Source: Ruminococcaceae bacterium HV4-5-B5C (GTDB taxonomy: Bacteria > Bacillota > Clostridia > Oscillospirales > Acutalibacteraceae). From it: a stretch of DNA of 64,000 nt. Below the pieces are notes generated by a model. It was given only the letters and a program-made list of their open reading frames with translations. It searched no databases and was not told the origin of the DNA. The stretch covers positions 124,001 to 188,000 of the forward strand of contig FXYJ02000006.1 of the NCBI GenBank assembly GCA_900184925.1, written 5' to 3'. Shown one piece after another: positions 24,310 through 33,521 of the stretch (position 1 is the first letter of the stretch; the number at the start of each line of letters is the position of its first letter). Both the position numbers and the translations under genes were made by a program.

Positions 24310-27300
24310 CTATGTAACGATGCGGAGCGTGCTGCCGGTCATGCCCCGGCTCACGACGATGCGTCGGTCGATCTGCTCTTTCAGTTCCGAAACATGCGAG
24401 ATGATGCCGACAAGCCTTCCGCCGCCCGCAAGCTTTGAGAGCGTCGCGATGGCCTGCCGCCGGGACTCGTCGTCGAGCGAGCCGAAGCCCTCGTCGATGA
24501 ACATGGTTTCGATGCGGACGCCACCCGAACCGGACTGAACCACGTCGGAGAGACCGAGCGCGAGCGAAAGCGACGCCTTGAACGATTCCCCGCCCGAAAG
24601 CGACTTCACGTCGCGCATGGCCCCGTTGTAGTAATCCATCACGTCGATGTCGAGGCCGAAGCGCACGCGCAGGTCGGACGCTTCCTCCCTGCGGCGGAGC
24701 TCATAGCGTCCGTTCGTCATTTCGGAAAGGCGCAGGTTCGCCTGCTCGAGAATCCGATTGAAGTAGGAGGCCTGAACAAACTGTTCAAAACTGAGCCGCT
24801 GTTTCCCGGCGAGCATTCCGTTGGCCGTGCGGTCGAGGTCGAGTGCCGCTTCGTAATCCCGCGTCAGCGTTTCGCGCGCGGCGAGCGCTTCTTTGATCCG
24901 TCCGGCACAGCGGCGGTTTCCCTCGAGCCGCGCAGCCAGCCCGCGCAGTGCTTCGTCCGCCTGTTCCTCTTCTTCCTGCGCTTTGCGGAGTGCTTCGTTC
25001 AGAGCGGCCATGTCAACGGGCTGAAGACCGGCGGTTTCCCGCTCAAGGTGTTCTGCCGACTGACCCGTGCGCAGGCGTTCTTCGCGGTAGCTTTCAAGCC
25101 TGCTGCGGAGCTTTCCGGCCTCTTCCTGCGAAAGAAGCGCGGCGAGGTAGTCCTCTTCCGATGCAAAACCGGCGGAGGCGCGCTTTTCTTCGTAAGCCCG
25201 ACGCGCCTCTTCCTCCCGCGCAGACTGGTCGGTCAGATCCCTGCGGCTTCCGTCCAGTACCGCGGCTGCGGCGGAAAGCTCATTTTCGCAGGCGCGGCAG
25301 GCTTCCCCGGCGTGTTCGAGCGCATTCTTCAGAGTTTGCAGTTCCGCCTGTTCGGCCGCGAGCGTACTGCGCGCCTCTTTTTCCGAAGCAAACGCGAGTG
25401 TGCTGCGCAGAGTCTTTTCCTCCGACTGTTTGGCCCCTGCCTTCGCATGCAGCTCATTCCTGAGCCGATCCGCTTCCTGCATTGCTTTTGCCGTCTCTTC
25501 GAGCGAATGCTCGCCGTCCTTTTTCTGTGCTTCGAGCATCCGCTTGCGGCGGCACTGTTCCCGAAGTTCCGCAAGGCGTGCGGAAAGCACATTCTGCTTT
25601 TTGCGGGACGCTTCCTGCGCTTCTTCCGCGAGAGCTTTCAGCGCTTTGACCGTAGTACATTCACCGAGGTCGCCGAGTGCCGTCTCCGCCGCCGAACGCA
25701 GGTTCGAAATGTCCGACTCCTGCTTCGCTTTGGCTTCCTGTACGCGCAGACCGGCCTGCTTCAGCGCTTCGCGCTGCATTTCGCTTTCCGCTTTCAGGCG
25801 GCGGACCTCCGCTTCATCCGGTGCGCCCTGTGTGAGAGCGGCTTTGCGCGGGTGTGAAACGGAGCCGCACACGGGGCACGGCTCCCCGTCCGCAAGTTTA
25901 GCCGCCATCAGACCGGCCTGTTCCCGGAGGAACACGGCGTCGGTCTCTTCCGCGGCGCGGGAGGCTTCGAGAAAACGGGATTCGGCCTTGCCGTACTCCA
26001 GCTCCAGTGTTTTCCGGGCAGCGGAACCGGCCAGAATCTCGGCGGCTTTTCCGCGCACGGAAGCAATCGCGGCGGCGGACTGCGCTTCCTCTTTTCCCTG
26101 CGCTTCACAGGTGGCAAAGTCCGCTTCGGCATTCCGGAGATTCTCAAGTTCGCGGGCAAGACCTTCCAGCAGGGCTTTCTGCTTTGTGCTCCGGTCAGCC
26201 AGAGAGAGGGCGCGCGCGTCGGCTTCCTCAGTCTCCTTCAAAAGGAGGACGGCTTCCTCCGCCGCTTTCTGCGCCTTGCCGTACCGGGGAAGCGCTTCGG
26301 TCAGAGCTGCGGTGTCGCTTTCCAGCTCCGTGCGGCGCGGTTCGCGGGCGCGCTCGGCTTCGAGGGCGGCTTCGAGAACGGTCTTCTGTTCCCGGAGGGA
26401 AGCAGTTTTTCCTTCGGCGTCTGCAATGGTTCGGCGAAGGCGCGCGGCCGCCTCCTTCTCGCGAAGAAAACTCTGCTGTGCCGGGAGGACGGAGCTCCGG
26501 GCGAACTCCGCGCGTTTCAGAGCGGCTTCTTCCTTTTCCGCGGCCGGAGCCTGCTTTTCGAGCTCGGCCGCGCGGGCGCGCACCTGCGCAAGCTCCGTGA
26601 ACAGGCGGCTGCGCTGTTCCGCCACGGCAATTTTGGCAGCGAGACCGGTGGCCAGCTCCTTGCCCGCTTTTTTCCGGGCGGCGGTTTCTTCCGCCTGCCT
26701 TTCGTCCGCGGCGGCGGAGGCAAGAATTTTTTCGAGCAGTCCGCCCGCAAGGGCAACGTTGCCCGCTTCGGCAAAACCGGCGAGGTCTTCGCGCGTCAGG
26801 ATCGACCCGTCCGGCTCCGCGGATGCCGCGTCCTGAAAGACGGAGCGGGCGTTCTCCTCCATCTGCGCACCGAGACGCTGTGCCTCCGCTTTCAGCGAAT
26901 CCTGCACGCGGCGGTAAAGCCCGGTGTCGAACACGCGGCGGAAGATTTCGGCGCGCTCGGCGCTCCCCGAGAGAAGAAGACGCAGAAATTCCCCCTGCGC
27001 GATCATTGCCGTCTGCCGGAACTGGCGGCAGTCGATGCCCATAAGCGTTTCAATTTCCTTTGTGACGGCGGTCGCGCCGGAGATTACTCTTCCGTCCGGG
27101 AACGTGAGCTCCGCGTCGGCGTTCTCCGTGGTGGTACCGCCGCCGCGCTTCGGCCGCAGATAGCGGGGGTTCCGGCGCACCGTGTAAATTCCCCCAAGGT
27201 GGGAGAAGGTCAGCTCGGCAAACGTCTTTGCCGCCGGGTCTGCGAAATTGCTCCGTATGGAGTCCGCCGTGCGGGTCGAGCCGCTTGCCTCGCCGTAAAG

Positions 27301-27453
27301 CGCAAAGGTGACGGCGTCGAAGATGGTGGTTTTCCCCGCTCCGGTGTCGCCGCAGATGAGAAACAGGCCCTCCGGGCCAAGCTGCTCGAAGGGAACTTCT
27401 GTGCGCCCGGCATACGGGCCGAACGCGTTCATAACCAGCAGAATCGGTTTCAT
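24310..27453 (-). CDS. sbcC: Exonuclease SbcC, SMC-like ATPase subunit
   Basis: A 1047-residue Rad50-type ATPase that works with SbcD to open and cut DNA hairpins and blocked ends. Walker A is G35-DTGAGKT-T43. Long Ala/Glu/Arg-rich coiled coils fill ~180-850 and are broken by the zinc-hook CPVC (~residue 527) through which two molecules join. The C-terminal ATPase half has the LSGGESF signature and Walker B FIDEGFGSLD. The start at 27453 is set by GGGAGGAGG upstream and a 4-bp overlap with sbcD (ATGA). The strongly biased base composition produces long meaningless antisense frames here. Confidence 0.95.
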   Translation of the reverse strand: MKPILLVMNAFGPYAGRTEVPFEQLGPEGLFLICGDTGAGKTTIFDAVTFALYGEASGSTRTADSIRSNFADPAAKTFAELTFSHLGGIYTVRRNPRYLRPKRGGGTTTENADAELTFPDGRVISGATAVTKEIETLMGIDCRQFRQTAMIAQGEFLRLLLSGSAERAEIFRRVFDTGLYRRVQDSLKAEAQRLGAQMEENARSVFQDAASAEPDGSILTREDLAGFAEAGNVALAGGLLEKILASAAADERQAEETAARKKAGKELATGLAAKIAVAEQRSRLFTELAQVRARAAELEKQAPAAEKEEAALKRAEFARSSVLPAQQSFLREKEAAARLRRTIADAEGKTASLREQKTVLEAALEAERAREPRRTELESDTAALTEALPRYGKAQKAAEEAVLLLKETEEADARALSLADRSTKQKALLEGLARELENLRNAEADFATCEAQGKEEAQSAAAIASVRGKAAEILAGSAARKTLELEYGKAESRFLEASRAAEETDAVFLREQAGLMAAKLADGEPCPVCGSVSHPRKAALTQGAPDEAEVRRLKAESEMQREALKQAGLRVQEAKAKQESDISNLRSAAETALGDLGECTTVKALKALAEEAQEASRKKQNVLSARLAELREQCRRKRMLEAQKKDGEHSLEETAKAMQEADRLRNELHAKAGAKQSEEKTLRSTLAFASEKEARSTLAAEQAELQTLKNALEHAGEACRACENELSAAAAVLDGSRRDLTDQSAREEEARRAYEEKRASAGFASEEDYLAALLSQEEAGKLRSRLESYREERLRTGQSAEHLERETAGLQPVDMAALNEALRKAQEEEEQADEALRGLAARLEGNRRCAGRIKEALAARETLTRDYEAALDLDRTANGMLAGKQRLSFEQFVQASYFNRILEQANLRLSEMTNGRYELRRREEASDLRVRFGLDIDVMDYYNGAMRDVKSLSGGESFKASLSLALGLSDVVQSGSGGVRIETMFIDEGFGSLDDESRRQAIATLSKLAGGGRLVGIISHVSELKEQIDRRIVVSRGMTGSTLRIVT

Positions 27454-28607
27454 TCGTCTGCCTCCTCCCGCGCCGCCTCGACGGCTTTTTCCAGAACTGC
27501 GCACTCATTTTCGGGGAGCCCGTGCCCGTTCTGGTTGCGGTAGAATTCTTCAAAAAGATCCCGGGGCGTGCGGCTGGAGATATCCCCGGAGGCCGCCGTC
27601 AGCGACGGCCCGGCCAGCCCGGAGCGCGGCGCTTCGAAGGCGATGCACATCAGGTTGGGGTAAACCGCGCGGAGCCTTTCCGCCGCGTCGGCAACGGCGT
27701 GGCCGTCGGTCAGGGTGGCACGGATAAAGTCGTTCCGCGCGCCGGGCGCGGCGTTTTCCGGCTTTTCAAGCTCGTCGATCGGCCCGCGGATTTCTCGCAT
27801 TTCGCGCAGCGGAACAAGAGGCTCGGAGGTAATCTCCACGCGCCCCTTTTCCTTCAGCTCTGCAAAGGTAACCGATTTTTTCTGCCGCGCTTCCGAGAAC
27901 GAGTATTTGAGCGGCGACCCGGCGTAGCGGATCTCCGGTCTGCCGATGCGCTGCGGGCCGTGCAGGTGCCCGAGCGCGACATAGTCGAACGCGTCGAACA
28001 CAGAAGCGTCAACCTGGTCGGCCCCGCCGATGGAGAGCGTTTCGGAGTCGCAGGTTTCCGGCTGCGTGCCGAAGGCGGTGACGAACTGGTGGGCCACAAG
28101 AACGTTGCGCTCGCTCCGGTCGATTTCGACTGCGGCGACGGCGGCGCGGACCGCCTTTTCATGCGTCCCCGTTTCTTCCGGCGGGAAAAACGGCGCGACT
28201 GAGGCGGGCCTGAGAAACGGCAGAAGCCACACGTTCACCGGGCCGTAGCCGTCGGAGAGCGCCGTCTTCTGCGGAGCGCCGCGAAAGCTGCCCATGATGG
28301 TGACACCGTGCCGCCGCATGATGCGCGCGCCGAAGTCGAGCCGTTCGGGCGAGTCATGGTTGCCGCTGACGGCAAAGACCGGCATCCCGCGGGAGGAGAA
28401 CTGCGTGAGGAATTCATCGAGAAGCTCCACGGCATCCCCGGGCGGAACGCTGCGGTCGTACAGATCGCCTGCAATCAGCACGGCGTCCGGCCGGTTGCGG
28501 TCGGCAATCTCCAGAATCTGCTTCAGTATGTAGCGCTGATCCTCCATCAGGCTGAATTCGTTGACGCGCTTGCCGATGTGCAGGTCGGCAAGATGCATGA
28601 ATTTCAT
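27450..28607 (-). CDS. sbcD: Exonuclease SbcD, metallophosphoesterase subunit
   Basis: A 385-residue Mre11-type nuclease, the partner of SbcC. The calcineurin-like metal-binding motifs are all visible near the N-terminus: DLHIGK (D8/H10), GDLYDR (~47-52) and GNHDSPERL (~81-89), with a later GHLHGPQRI. A C-terminal SbcD-specific capping region follows. AAAAGGAG precedes the ATG. It forms a two-gene operon with sbcC, overlapping by four bases. Confidence 0.95.
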   Translation of the reverse strand: MKFMHLADLHIGKRVNEFSLMEDQRYILKQILEIADRNRPDAVLIAGDLYDRSVPPGDAVELLDEFLTQFSSRGMPVFAVSGNHDSPERLDFGARIMRRHGVTIMGSFRGAPQKTALSDGYGPVNVWLLPFLRPASVAPFFPPEETGTHEKAVRAAVAAVEIDRSERNVLVAHQFVTAFGTQPETCDSETLSIGGADQVDASVFDAFDYVALGHLHGPQRIGRPEIRYAGSPLKYSFSEARQKKSVTFAELKEKGRVEITSEPLVPLREMREIRGPIDELEKPENAAPGARNDFIRATLTDGHAVADAAERLRAVYPNLMCIAFEAPRSGLAGPSLTAASGDISSRTPRDLFEEFYRNQNGHGLPENECAVLEKAVEAAREEADE

Positions 28608-28727
28608 TCTTCAACGCTCCTTTTCTTTTGCCGCCGCCAATTTCTCATTCAATCCGCAATCGCATTGCCATTCGAAAGCTTCGGGGTCTTCCCTTCACCA
28701 TGCTGAATGGCGTGCGTGCGGGAGAAC

Positions 28728-29096
28728 TCAGTCTTCACCGAGAATCTCAATCCAGTAGCCGTCCGGGTCGTTAATGAAGTAGAGATCCATCGCGCGGTTT
28801 TCGTAGCAGATGCACCCCATGCGTTCGTGGAGGTCGTGCGCCGCTTTTTTATCCGGAACCCGGAACGCGATATGGAATTCGTTGTCGCCGAGGTCGTACG
28901 GTTCTTTCCGGTCGCGCATCCAGGTCAGCTCAAGGTTGTAATCCGTCTGCCCGTCGCCGAGAAAGACAATCAAAAAGGAACCGTCCGGCGCCGCGATGCG
29001 GCGAATTTCGGTGAGACCGAGCGCCTCACGGTAAAAGAGGATGCTCTTGTCGAGATCGAACACATTGAAATTGGTGTGGAGAAAGCGTGTCTGCAT
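28728..29096 (-). CDS. VOC-family protein, glyoxalase I-like
   Basis: A 122-residue protein covering one full glyoxalase I-type unit. It starts HTNFNVFDLDKSILFYREALGL, and metal-ligand candidates are His7, the Glu in YNLELTW, the His in NEFHIAF and the Glu in DPDGYWIEIL. This four-ligand layout is closer to a true lactoylglutathione lyase than the VOC protein at 1335. Clostridia usually lack glutathione, so the thiol co-substrate would differ. GAAGGAG precedes the ATG. It lies between sbcD and tcdA on the same strand with gaps of 120-140 bp. Confidence 0.8.
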   Translation of the reverse strand: MQTRFLHTNFNVFDLDKSILFYREALGLTEIRRIAAPDGSFLIVFLGDGQTDYNLELTWMRDRKEPYDLGDNEFHIAFRVPDKKAAHDLHERMGCICYENRAMDLYFINDPDGYWIEILGED

Positions 29097-29237
29097 GGTT
29101 TGGCTCCTTCTTTCCGCTGGTGGTTCCGGCAGAATAATGACCCGGAATAGCAGAAATCCCCCTGCTCTCCGTTCGGCCGGTTTTTTTCATTATACCATGC
29201 GCGAAGGAAAACGGGGGGATTTTTCGGAGAAGCGGTT

Positions 29238-30014
29238 TTATTCCGGTGCTTTCCAGCCGGTCAGGTCTTTGATGACTTCGCCCGCGAGAATCATTCCCGC
29301 GACGGGTGGGACAAACGGGACGCTGCCGGGGATGGCGCGCCGTTCCCCGCAGAGACGTTTCGTGTCCGGCGGGCACACGCAGTGGTCGCGGCAGGCGGCG
29401 CGCTGCCCGGCAAACGGCTTGAGGGGAGGCTCCTTCGAGTAGACAACCTTCAGGCGGTCGACCCCGCGCGCGCGAAGCTCGTGGCGCATGACGCGGGCCA
29501 GCGGGCAGACGCTGGTTTTGTAGATGTCGGCGACTTCGAACTTCGTGGGGTCCATCTTGTTCCCAGCGCCCATGCAGCTGATGATGGGCACCCCGGCGCG
29601 CGTTGCGCGCACGGCAAGCTCCAGCTTGGCGGAAACCATGTCCACCGCGTCGATGATGTAGCTGTAGCGGGTGAGGTCGAACTCGTCCGCATTTTCGGGC
29701 GTGTAGAAGCACTGGTGCTTTTCTACGCTGCACTTCGGGTTAATGTCGAGAATTCGTTCGGCCATCGCATCGACCTTCTGTTTGCCGATGGTCGAGTGCA
29801 CCGCGATGATTTGCCGGTTGAGGTTTGTAAGGCAGATGCGGTCGTCGTCGATGAGGGCGAGCGTGCCGACGCCCGCGCGGGCGAGCGCCTCCGCCGCATA
29901 ACCGCCTACGCCGCCGAGGCCAAAAACGGCTACGGCGGCGTTTTTCAGCTCTTCAATTGCTTCGCAGCCCATGACGAGCTGCGTCCGGGAGAATTGGGGT
30001 GGGACGATCTGCAT
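29238..30014 (-). CDS. tcdA: tRNA threonylcarbamoyladenosine dehydratase (TcdA/CsdL)
   Basis: A 258-residue E1-like (ThiF/MoeB superfamily) enzyme that cyclises t6A37 of tRNA to ct6A using ATP. The nucleotide-binding motif is FGLGGVGGYAAEAL (~34-47), with conserved IDDDRI and SCMGAGNKMDPTKF blocks. The C-terminal region carries extra cysteines (RAACRDHCVC). In other bacteria TcdA works with a cysteine desulfurase/CsdE sulfur relay; here it sits 10 bp downstream of cysK and is probably co-transcribed with it. Family members are sometimes annotated as HesA or MoeB, but length and motifs fit TcdA. Confidence 0.9.
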   Translation of the reverse strand: MQIVPPQFSRTQLVMGCEAIEELKNAAVAVFGLGGVGGYAAEALARAGVGTLALIDDDRICLTNLNRQIIAVHSTIGKQKVDAMAERILDINPKCSVEKHQCFYTPENADEFDLTRYSYIIDAVDMVSAKLELAVRATRAGVPIISCMGAGNKMDPTKFEVADIYKTSVCPLARVMRHELRARGVDRLKVVYSKEPPLKPFAGQRAACRDHCVCPPDTKRLCGERRAIPGSVPFVPPVAGMILAGEVIKDLTGWKAPE

Positions 30015-30023
30015 GCTTTCCGT

Positions 30024-30953
30024 TCAGACGAGATAGTCGGGAGTGGAAAGGTAGCGCATGCCCGTGTCGGGCAGAAGCGCAACAATCAGCTTACCGGCAT
30101 TCTCGGGCCTTTCCGCAAGTATTTTTGCCGCATGCACCGCCGCTCCGGACGAAATGCCGACCAGAAGTCCTTCGGTGCGGGCCAGTTCACGGCCCGCCGC
30201 GTAGGCGTCTTCGTTCGCAATCGTGATGATTTCATCCACCACGGAGGTGTCGAGCGTATCCGGCACGAAGCCGGCGCCGATGCCCTGCAGCTTGTGTGGA
30301 CCCGGTTTGCCGCCGGAAAGGACCGGCGAGGAAGCGGGCTCCACGGCAACTATTTTAACACCTGGCTTCTTTTCTTTCAAGTACTGCGCAACGCCCGTTA
30401 CAGTTCCGCCGGTTCCGACGCCCGCAACGAAGATGTCGACCCTGCCGTCGGTCTGGTCCCAGATTTCGGGCCCGGTTGTTTCTTTGTGCGCTTTCGGGTT
30501 CGCCGGGTTCACAAACTGCCCCGGGATGAACGAATTCGGCGTTTCCTTCGCAAGCTCGTCGGCCCTTTCAATGGCGCCCTTCATTCCCTTTGCGCCGTCG
30601 GTCAGAACAACCTCGGCACCGTAGGCCTTGAGCAGGTTTCTGCGCTCGACGCTCATGGTTTCCGGCATGGTGAGAATCATGCGGTAGCCTTTCGCGGCCG
30701 CGACGGCTGCGAGGCCGATGCCCGTGTTGCCGCTCGTCGGCTCGATGATGACGGCGCCCGGTTTGAGAACGCCGCGCTTCTCGGCGTCTTCGATCATGTA
30801 TTTGCCGATGCGGTCTTTTACGCTTCCGGCGGGGTTGAAATACTCCAGTTTCGCGTCGACGGTGGCTTTCAGTTCGTGTTTCTTTTCGTAGTTTGCCAGT
30901 TCCATCAGCGGGGTTCCGCCGATCAGGTCAAGAACGCTTTTTGCTGCTGCCAT
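30024..30953 (-). CDS. cysK: Cysteine synthase A (O-acetylserine sulfhydrylase)
   Basis: A 309-residue PLP enzyme making cysteine from O-acetylserine and sulfide. The PLP lysine is K46 in [11 protein letters not shown]; the TSGNTG substrate loop and the GGTVTG phosphate-binding loop are present. The start at 30953 follows GGAGGG with six spacer bases; an in-frame ATG at 30971 lies ahead of that site. A strong promoter precedes it. It is divergent from an Rrf2 regulator that lacks Fe-S cysteines, the arrangement expected of a CymR regulator, for which CysK itself is a known partner in Bacillus. Confidence 0.94.
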   Translation of the reverse strand: MAAAKSVLDLIGGTPLMELANYEKKHELKATVDAKLEYFNPAGSVKDRIGKYMIEDAEKRGVLKPGAVIIEPTSGNTGIGLAAVAAAKGYRMILTMPETMSVERRNLLKAYGAEVVLTDGAKGMKGAIERADELAKETPNSFIPGQFVNPANPKAHKETTGPEIWDQTDGRVDIFVAGVGTGGTVTGVAQYLKEKKPGVKIVAVEPASSPVLSGGKPGPHKLQGIGAGFVPDTLDTSVVDEIITIANEDAYAAGRELARTEGLLVGISSGAAVHAAKILAERPENAGKLIVALLPDTGMRYLSTPDYLV

Positions 30954-31024
30954 AAAAAACCCTCCATCCAAATGATTCGTAACAAATTCACAAGCATAGA
31001 ATGCCGATATCTTTTCTTACCACC

Positions 31025-31053
31025 AGTATATGACGCGGACGCCCGTTTGTCAA
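31025..31053 (-). promoter_or_regulatory. Sigma-A promoter of cysK
   Basis: On the minus strand TTGACA (31053-31048) and TATACT (31030-31025) with a 17-bp spacer. The AT-rich stretch at 31053-31085 immediately upstream is a plausible place for a regulator site, but no operator sequence was recognised. Confidence 0.85.
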
Positions 31054-31099
31054 GGAAAATTATAAAATATATATGAATACTATGCTACAGCCGATCTTC

Positions 31100-31128
31100 T
31101 TGACTTGTTGCGAATTTTTATTTATGAT
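31100..31128 (+). promoter_or_regulatory. Sigma-A promoter of the Rrf2 regulator
   Basis: TTGACT (31100-31105) and TATGAT (31123-31128), 17 bp apart. It is divergent from the cysK promoter, with their -35 boxes about 46 bp apart. Confidence 0.78.
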
Positions 31129-31168
31129 TAAACTGATCGGCAATTGAGATAAAGTGGGGAAGGAAATT

Positions 31169-31615
31169 ATGAGAATCTCATCCAAGGGCCGTTACGGCCT
31201 TGCAGCGTCCATCGTGATGGCGCGCAATTACGCGGGCGGAGCCTACCTTACCGTGGTCAGTCTTTCGGAACAGCTCGGCATTTCGAAAATTTACCTCGAG
31301 CAGGTGTTCTCGCTCCTGAAAAAAGCCGGGATTGTCAACTCCTTCAAGGGAGCGCAGGGAGGCTACCGTCTTTCGCGCCCGCCGCAGGAGATCAGCGTCA
31401 TGGAAGTGCTGACGGCGCTGGAGCAGTCGCTTTTCGAGAAGACGGAACACTCCGTCGACAGAAAAGCGCCGGAGATCGAAAACACCATGCAGAACGCGGT
31501 CTTTTCCGAGATCGACAGGGCTGTGCTGGCGACGCTCTCGGGCGTGTCGCTTTACACCCTTGTGACGAAGGCGGAGGAGTACACGAGAACCGAAGGGTAT
31601 ATGTTCTATATCTGA
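31169..31615 (+). CDS. Rrf2-family regulator, CymR-like
   Basis: A 148-residue winged-helix regulator of the Rrf2 family. It opens with the family signature MRISSKGRYGL, and the recognition region is SEQLGISKIYLEQVFSLLKKAG followed by the wing motif GAQGGYRL. It contains no cysteine, so it cannot bind the Fe-S cluster of IscR or NsrR. That, and its position divergent from cysK, argues for a CymR-type repressor of cysteine synthesis. GTG 31154 is in frame, but ATG 31169 follows GGAAGGA. The CymR assignment is inference from family and context. Confidence 0.87.
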   Translation: MRISSKGRYGLAASIVMARNYAGGAYLTVVSLSEQLGISKIYLEQVFSLLKKAGIVNSFKGAQGGYRLSRPPQEISVMEVLTALEQSLFEKTEHSVDRKAPEIENTMQNAVFSEIDRAVLATLSGVSLYTLVTKAEEYTRTEGYMFYI

Positions 31616-31639
31616 ACCGACGCAAAAAGGAGAACCCGC

Positions 31640-32392
31640 ATGGACGCTGAAATCACCTATCTGTTTCACAGTGCATTCGCCGTAAAAACAGCCGCGCATT
31701 TCCTCATTTTCGACTATTATCGCGACGTGCCGCACGGCGGCAGGCTTGCGCAGGGTGTCATTAATCCGCAGGAAATTGCGGGAGAAAACGTTGTCGTTTT
31801 TGCTTCGCACAGCCACCCGGACCATTACAGCCCGCGCATTTTCGGTTGGCGTGCAGAAATTCCCGGCATCCGCTATGTTCTGTCGGACGACATCCGCACC
31901 CGGGAGGAGGCTCTCATGACTGCGCCGGGCCGGACGTATGACCTCGGCGACCTGAGCGTCCGCACATTGAAGTCCACCGACCGGGGCGTCGCGTTCCTCG
32001 TGAAGACCGACGGCCTGACGGTGTACCATGCCGGCGACCTGAACTGGTGGAAGTGGGACGGCGATTCCGACGATGAAGCTGCGGAAATGGAGCGGGGATT
32101 CAAAGAGCAGGTGGACTTGCTCCGGGGCGAAGCGGTGGACGTCGCATTTCTTCCGTTCGACCCCCGGCAGGGTGAGGACGCGTTTTTAGGGTTCGACTGG
32201 TTTCTGCAGACGGTTGGCCCGCGGTACGCCGTGCCGATGCATTCGTTCGGGCATACCGATTTCTTCGCGGCGCTGGAGAGCGGCCCGCGCGTAGACGGGT
32301 ACGGAGGCACAGTTCTGCGGTACGGCTCCCGCGGCGAGAATTTTTCCGTTCCTCTTTCCGGTGATGCCGGGCAGAAGGAGAAAGCAAAATAA
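31640..32392 (+). CDS. MBL-fold metal-dependent hydrolase
   Basis: A 250-residue metallo-beta-lactamase-fold protein. The metal-binding HxHxDH motif is H-S-H-P-D-H (~residues 58-63); YHAGDLNWW and PMHSFGH supply later ligands. The short N-terminal ITYLFHSAF start resembles UlaG-like and related small hydrolases. It begins 24 bp after the Rrf2 gene on the same strand and is followed by a strong terminator, so it may be in a two-gene unit with the regulator. Substrate unknown. Confidence 0.83.
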   Translation: MDAEITYLFHSAFAVKTAAHFLIFDYYRDVPHGGRLAQGVINPQEIAGENVVVFASHSHPDHYSPRIFGWRAEIPGIRYVLSDDIRTREEALMTAPGRTYDLGDLSVRTLKSTDRGVAFLVKTDGLTVYHAGDLNWWKWDGDSDDEAAEMERGFKEQVDLLRGEAVDVAFLPFDPRQGEDAFLGFDWFLQTVGPRYAVPMHSFGHTDFFAALESGPRVDGYGGTVLRYGSRGENFSVPLSGDAGQKEKAK

Positions 32393-32422
32393 ATAGGATT
32401 CCGCAGGCGGTGAATCCGTGAA

Positions 32423-32466
32423 AAAGCGCTCCTCAGCGGGCTGTAGGCCTTGCTGAGGAGCGCTTT
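32423..32466. terminator. Bidirectional intrinsic terminator
   Basis: AAAGCGCTCCTCAGC (32423-32437) pairs perfectly with GCTGAGGAGCGCTTT (32452-32466). On the minus strand the stem runs into five T. It separates the MBL hydrolase from the convergent cheB and marks the left edge of the flagellar island. Confidence 0.9.
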
Positions 32467-32480
32467 GCGCAGGTGGGAGG

Positions 32481-33521
32481 TCAGGACATCCGCCGGATGA
32501 GCGCGTCGGCGATGCGGTCGAGCGGGAGCTGCTGCATTACGGCCCCGATGTTGTAAGCCACCATCGGCATGCCGTAGACCACGCAGCTGTCGCGGTCCTG
32601 CCCAATGGTAAATGCTCCGGCTTCGCGCAGATGGAGGAGCTCTTCGGCTCCGTCGTGTCCCATGCCCGTCAGGAGAACGCCGATCGCGTCGCTGCCGGCA
32701 AAACGGGCGGCGGAGTCGAACAACACACCGACGGACGGGCAGTGGCCGTTCACCCTTTCCCCCGGGGCGCAGCGGACGAAATAGCCGCGGGCGTCCTTTT
32801 TCAGGGACATCTGCAGACCGCCCGGAGCGACAAGTGCCGTGCCCGGAAGAACCCGGTCGCCGTCTTTCGCCTCGGAGACGCTGAGCTTCGAATTCCGGTT
32901 CAGGCGTTCGGCATACATTTTTGTGAAGTTTTCCGGCATATGCTGGGTAATCACGATGCCGGGCATGGAGGCGGGAAGACTTTCGAGAATCTTCGCCGTT
33001 GCTTCGGTGCCCCCGGTGGAGGCGCCGATGGCAATGATGTTGTAGCGGAAAGCTCCGCCGGAAGGCACGTCGGGTACAGCGGCGTGCACCGGCGCGACAC
33101 GCATGCTGATTGCCGCGGCCGCCGCTAGTTTTACGATGGTGCAGAACTCATTGGCAAAGGAGCCGATGCCCGTCCCTGAGAGAGAGACGGGCATCCGGAC
33201 GAATTCTGCATCGTGTTCCCCCACGGTGCGGACGGTTTCGGGAGCTCCCTGCCCGATGACGATGCACGGAGCAAAATTAGTCTGTGCGGAAGGGCGGATG
33301 CGGTCGAGAAGACCGGCCAGCTCCCGGTGAGCTCCCGGAATCTCCCGCAGAACGATCACGTCGGGGGAAGCCTTCCGGGCGGCCCCGGCTGGGTCGCTGC
33401 CGAATCCGTTCTCCACAAGCATCACAAGGTTCCGGTCGCCCTGAATCGCCCGCCGGATCATATCCCGGAACGGGCTGGAATCATCCAGCACGAGGATGCG
33501 TATGGGATTCTGCTGAATCAT
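32481..33521 (-). CDS. cheB: Chemotaxis methylesterase CheB with degenerate receiver domain
   Basis: A 346-residue CheB that removes methyl groups from chemoreceptors. The C-terminal methylesterase domain (~150-340) is intact: Ser in IGASTGG, His in TQHMPENF and Asp in GMGHDGAEE. The N-terminal receiver (~1-120) keeps the acidic pair D13-D14. The usual phospho-aspartate position, in PDVIVL-x, is Arg59, and the conserved Lys of the KP motif is Met110. This receiver therefore should not be phosphorylated by CheA in the normal way. The ATG overlaps the stop of cheR (ATGA); gene order is cheA-cheR-cheB. Confidence 0.92.
   Translation of the reverse strand: MIQQNPIRILVLDDSSPFRDMIRRAIQGDRNLVMLVENGFGSDPAGAARKASPDVIVLREIPGAHRELAGLLDRIRPSAQTNFAPCIVIGQGAPETVRTVGEHDAEFVRMPVSLSGTGIGSFANEFCTIVKLAAAAAISMRVAPVHAAVPDVPSGGAFRYNIIAIGASTGGTEATAKILESLPASMPGIVITQHMPENFTKMYAERLNRNSKLSVSEAKDGDRVLPGTALVAPGGLQMSLKKDARGYFVRCAPGERVNGHCPSVGVLFDSAARFAGSDAIGVLLTGMGHDGAEELLHLREAGAFTIGQDRDSCVVYGMPMVAYNIGAVMQQLPLDRIADALIRRMS

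Noticed and set aside
25400..26836. Long plus-strand frames opposite sbcC
   Set aside because: They are Ala/Arg/Ser-rich shadows of the sbcC coiled coil and carry no motif or start signal.
31003..31010. GCCGATAT sigma-D-like -10 between cysK and the Rrf2 gene
   Set aside because: No TAAA-like element lies 15 bases upstream, and the downstream gene is not a motility gene.
32423..32466. Perfect 15-bp inverted repeat as an attachment or recombination site
   Set aside because: Its position between convergent genes and the T-runs make an ordinary bidirectional terminator the simpler reading.
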